Origin: an uncultured Blautia sp.
GTDB lineage: Bacteria > Bacillota > Clostridia > Lachnospirales > Lachnospiraceae
Assembly (NCBI GenBank): GCA_934358405.1
Contig: CAKRKL010000112.1
Location: 1 to 6,436, forward strand
DNA: 6,436 nt
Direction: 5' to 3'
Positions 6,107 to 6,436 of the stretch are shown one piece after another. The position numbers and the translations under genes are program-made. The first letter of the stretch is position 1, and each line of letters opens with the position of its first letter. Below the pieces are notes generated by a model that was given only the letters and a program-made list of their open reading frames with translations, had not been told where the DNA came from and made no database searches.

Positions 6107-6436
6107 ATGTTGAAGAAAATAATATACGGCATTATAAACTTTATTTCAGTAGCAATTATTGCAGCAGCCGTTGGGGTGCTGATCATTGTTCTTCTGACCA
6201 AACCTGGAAAACCGCCCAGCATAGGCGGTTTTACTCTGCTTCGGGTTACCACCGGAAGTATGGCACCTACCTATGAGATAGATACTCTGCTCCTGGTGCA
6301 AAAGACAGAACCCTCCAGTATCCGTAAGGGGGATGTGATTTCCTTTTATTCTGCTGATCCTGTGCTGGATGGAGCCGTGAATACTCACCGTGTGACAGAA
6401 ATCCAGAAGAATGGGGATCAGTATGTTTACACCACC
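6107..6436 (+). CDS. Second S26B signal peptidase (3' partial)
   Basis: An open frame of 110 codons runs off the right edge. A lysine-bearing N-terminus and a membrane segment (about 9-30) lead into the catalytic domain. T-T-G-S-M-A-P-T carries the nucleophile Ser51, R-K-G-D-V-I-S-F (73-80) is the usual strand after it, and N-T-H-R-V gives His94. This is the S26B serine/histidine type, as in the first peptidase of the window, but the sequences differ widely, so it is not a recent copy. The acidic motif and any tail lie beyond the window. The ATG is only three bases after the upstream TGA and has just a weak, distant GAGG (6089-6092), so translation probably depends on coupling to the DUF2357 gene. 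The frame is also the same as that gene's. A hairpin lies within its codons at 6208-6232. It may process a second set of exported proteins encoded downstream. Confidence 0.88.
   Translation, partial: MLKKIIYGIINFISVAIIAAAVGVLIIVLLTKPGKPPSIGGFTLLRVTTGSMAPTYEIDTLLLVQKTEPSSIRKGDVISFYSADPVLDGAVNTHRVTEIQKNGDQYVYTT
6208..6232 (+). terminator. Terminator-like hairpin inside the second peptidase gene
   Basis: AAAACCGCC (6208-6216) and GGCGGTTTT (6224-6232) are exact reverse complements around a 7-base loop (CAGCATA). The RNA would form a stem with a GC core, preceded by four A and ending in four U, the outline of an intrinsic terminator, readable on either strand. It lies about 100 bases into the coding region, between the membrane segment and the catalytic serine. 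The U-run is short, and a translating ribosome would disrupt the stem, so it may act only when translation of this weakly initiated gene fails, or may be chance. The structure is seen; its function is unproven. Confidence 0.35.

Overview
The window looks like part of a Bacillota chromosome, most likely class Clostridia and plausibly Lachnospiraceae. The grounds are purine-rich AGGAGG-type ribosome binding sites in front of almost every gene, a near-consensus sigma-A-type promoter, moderate base composition, tightly packed co-directional genes, and exported proteins with SipW-type signal peptides. The taxonomic placement is inference. All seven genes supported here are on the + strand. No RNA gene, insertion sequence, CRISPR array or phage gene was seen, and the longest gap between genes is 70 bases.

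Layout. Bases 1-1817 hold three consecutive related genes for small exported proteins: the 3' end of one (2-175) and two complete ones (172-1038 and 1035-1817). They are joined by identical ATGA stop/start overlaps. The two complete proteins begin with a hydrophobic segment ending in A-T-x-A-W-F-(T/S), the hallmark of TasA/camelysin-like proteins cut by SipW-type signal peptidases. All three end in a related C-terminal block (LEG-x-D-x-x-C).

Bases 1809-1852 hold a perfect 21-bp dyad, which overlaps the stop codon of the third gene and the -35 box of a predicted promoter (TTGACC, 17 bp, TAAAAT). A second transcription unit follows: a SipW-like S26B signal peptidase with a long cytoplasmic coiled-coil tail (1888-2655); a membrane-anchored AAA+ ATPase of the McrB type (2661-4292); a 594-residue protein with an apparent McrC-like DUF2357 N-terminal half but a long coiled coil where a nuclease would be (4319-6103); and the 5' part of a second S26B signal peptidase (6107 to beyond the window end).

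How it may work together. The peptidases most likely mature the exported proteins. The unusual part is the AAA+/DUF2357 pair. It resembles the motor and its partner from McrBC-type systems, but with membrane segments added and no nuclease visible. The peptidase tail, the AAA+ protein and the DUF2357 protein all have predicted coiled coils that should lie in the cytoplasm. The best hypothesis is an inner-face membrane machine that assembles, gates or controls the export of SipW-dependent surface proteins. A defence-type role for the McrBC-like pair is an alternative. The window is cut at both ends, so the full gene set of the locus is not visible.
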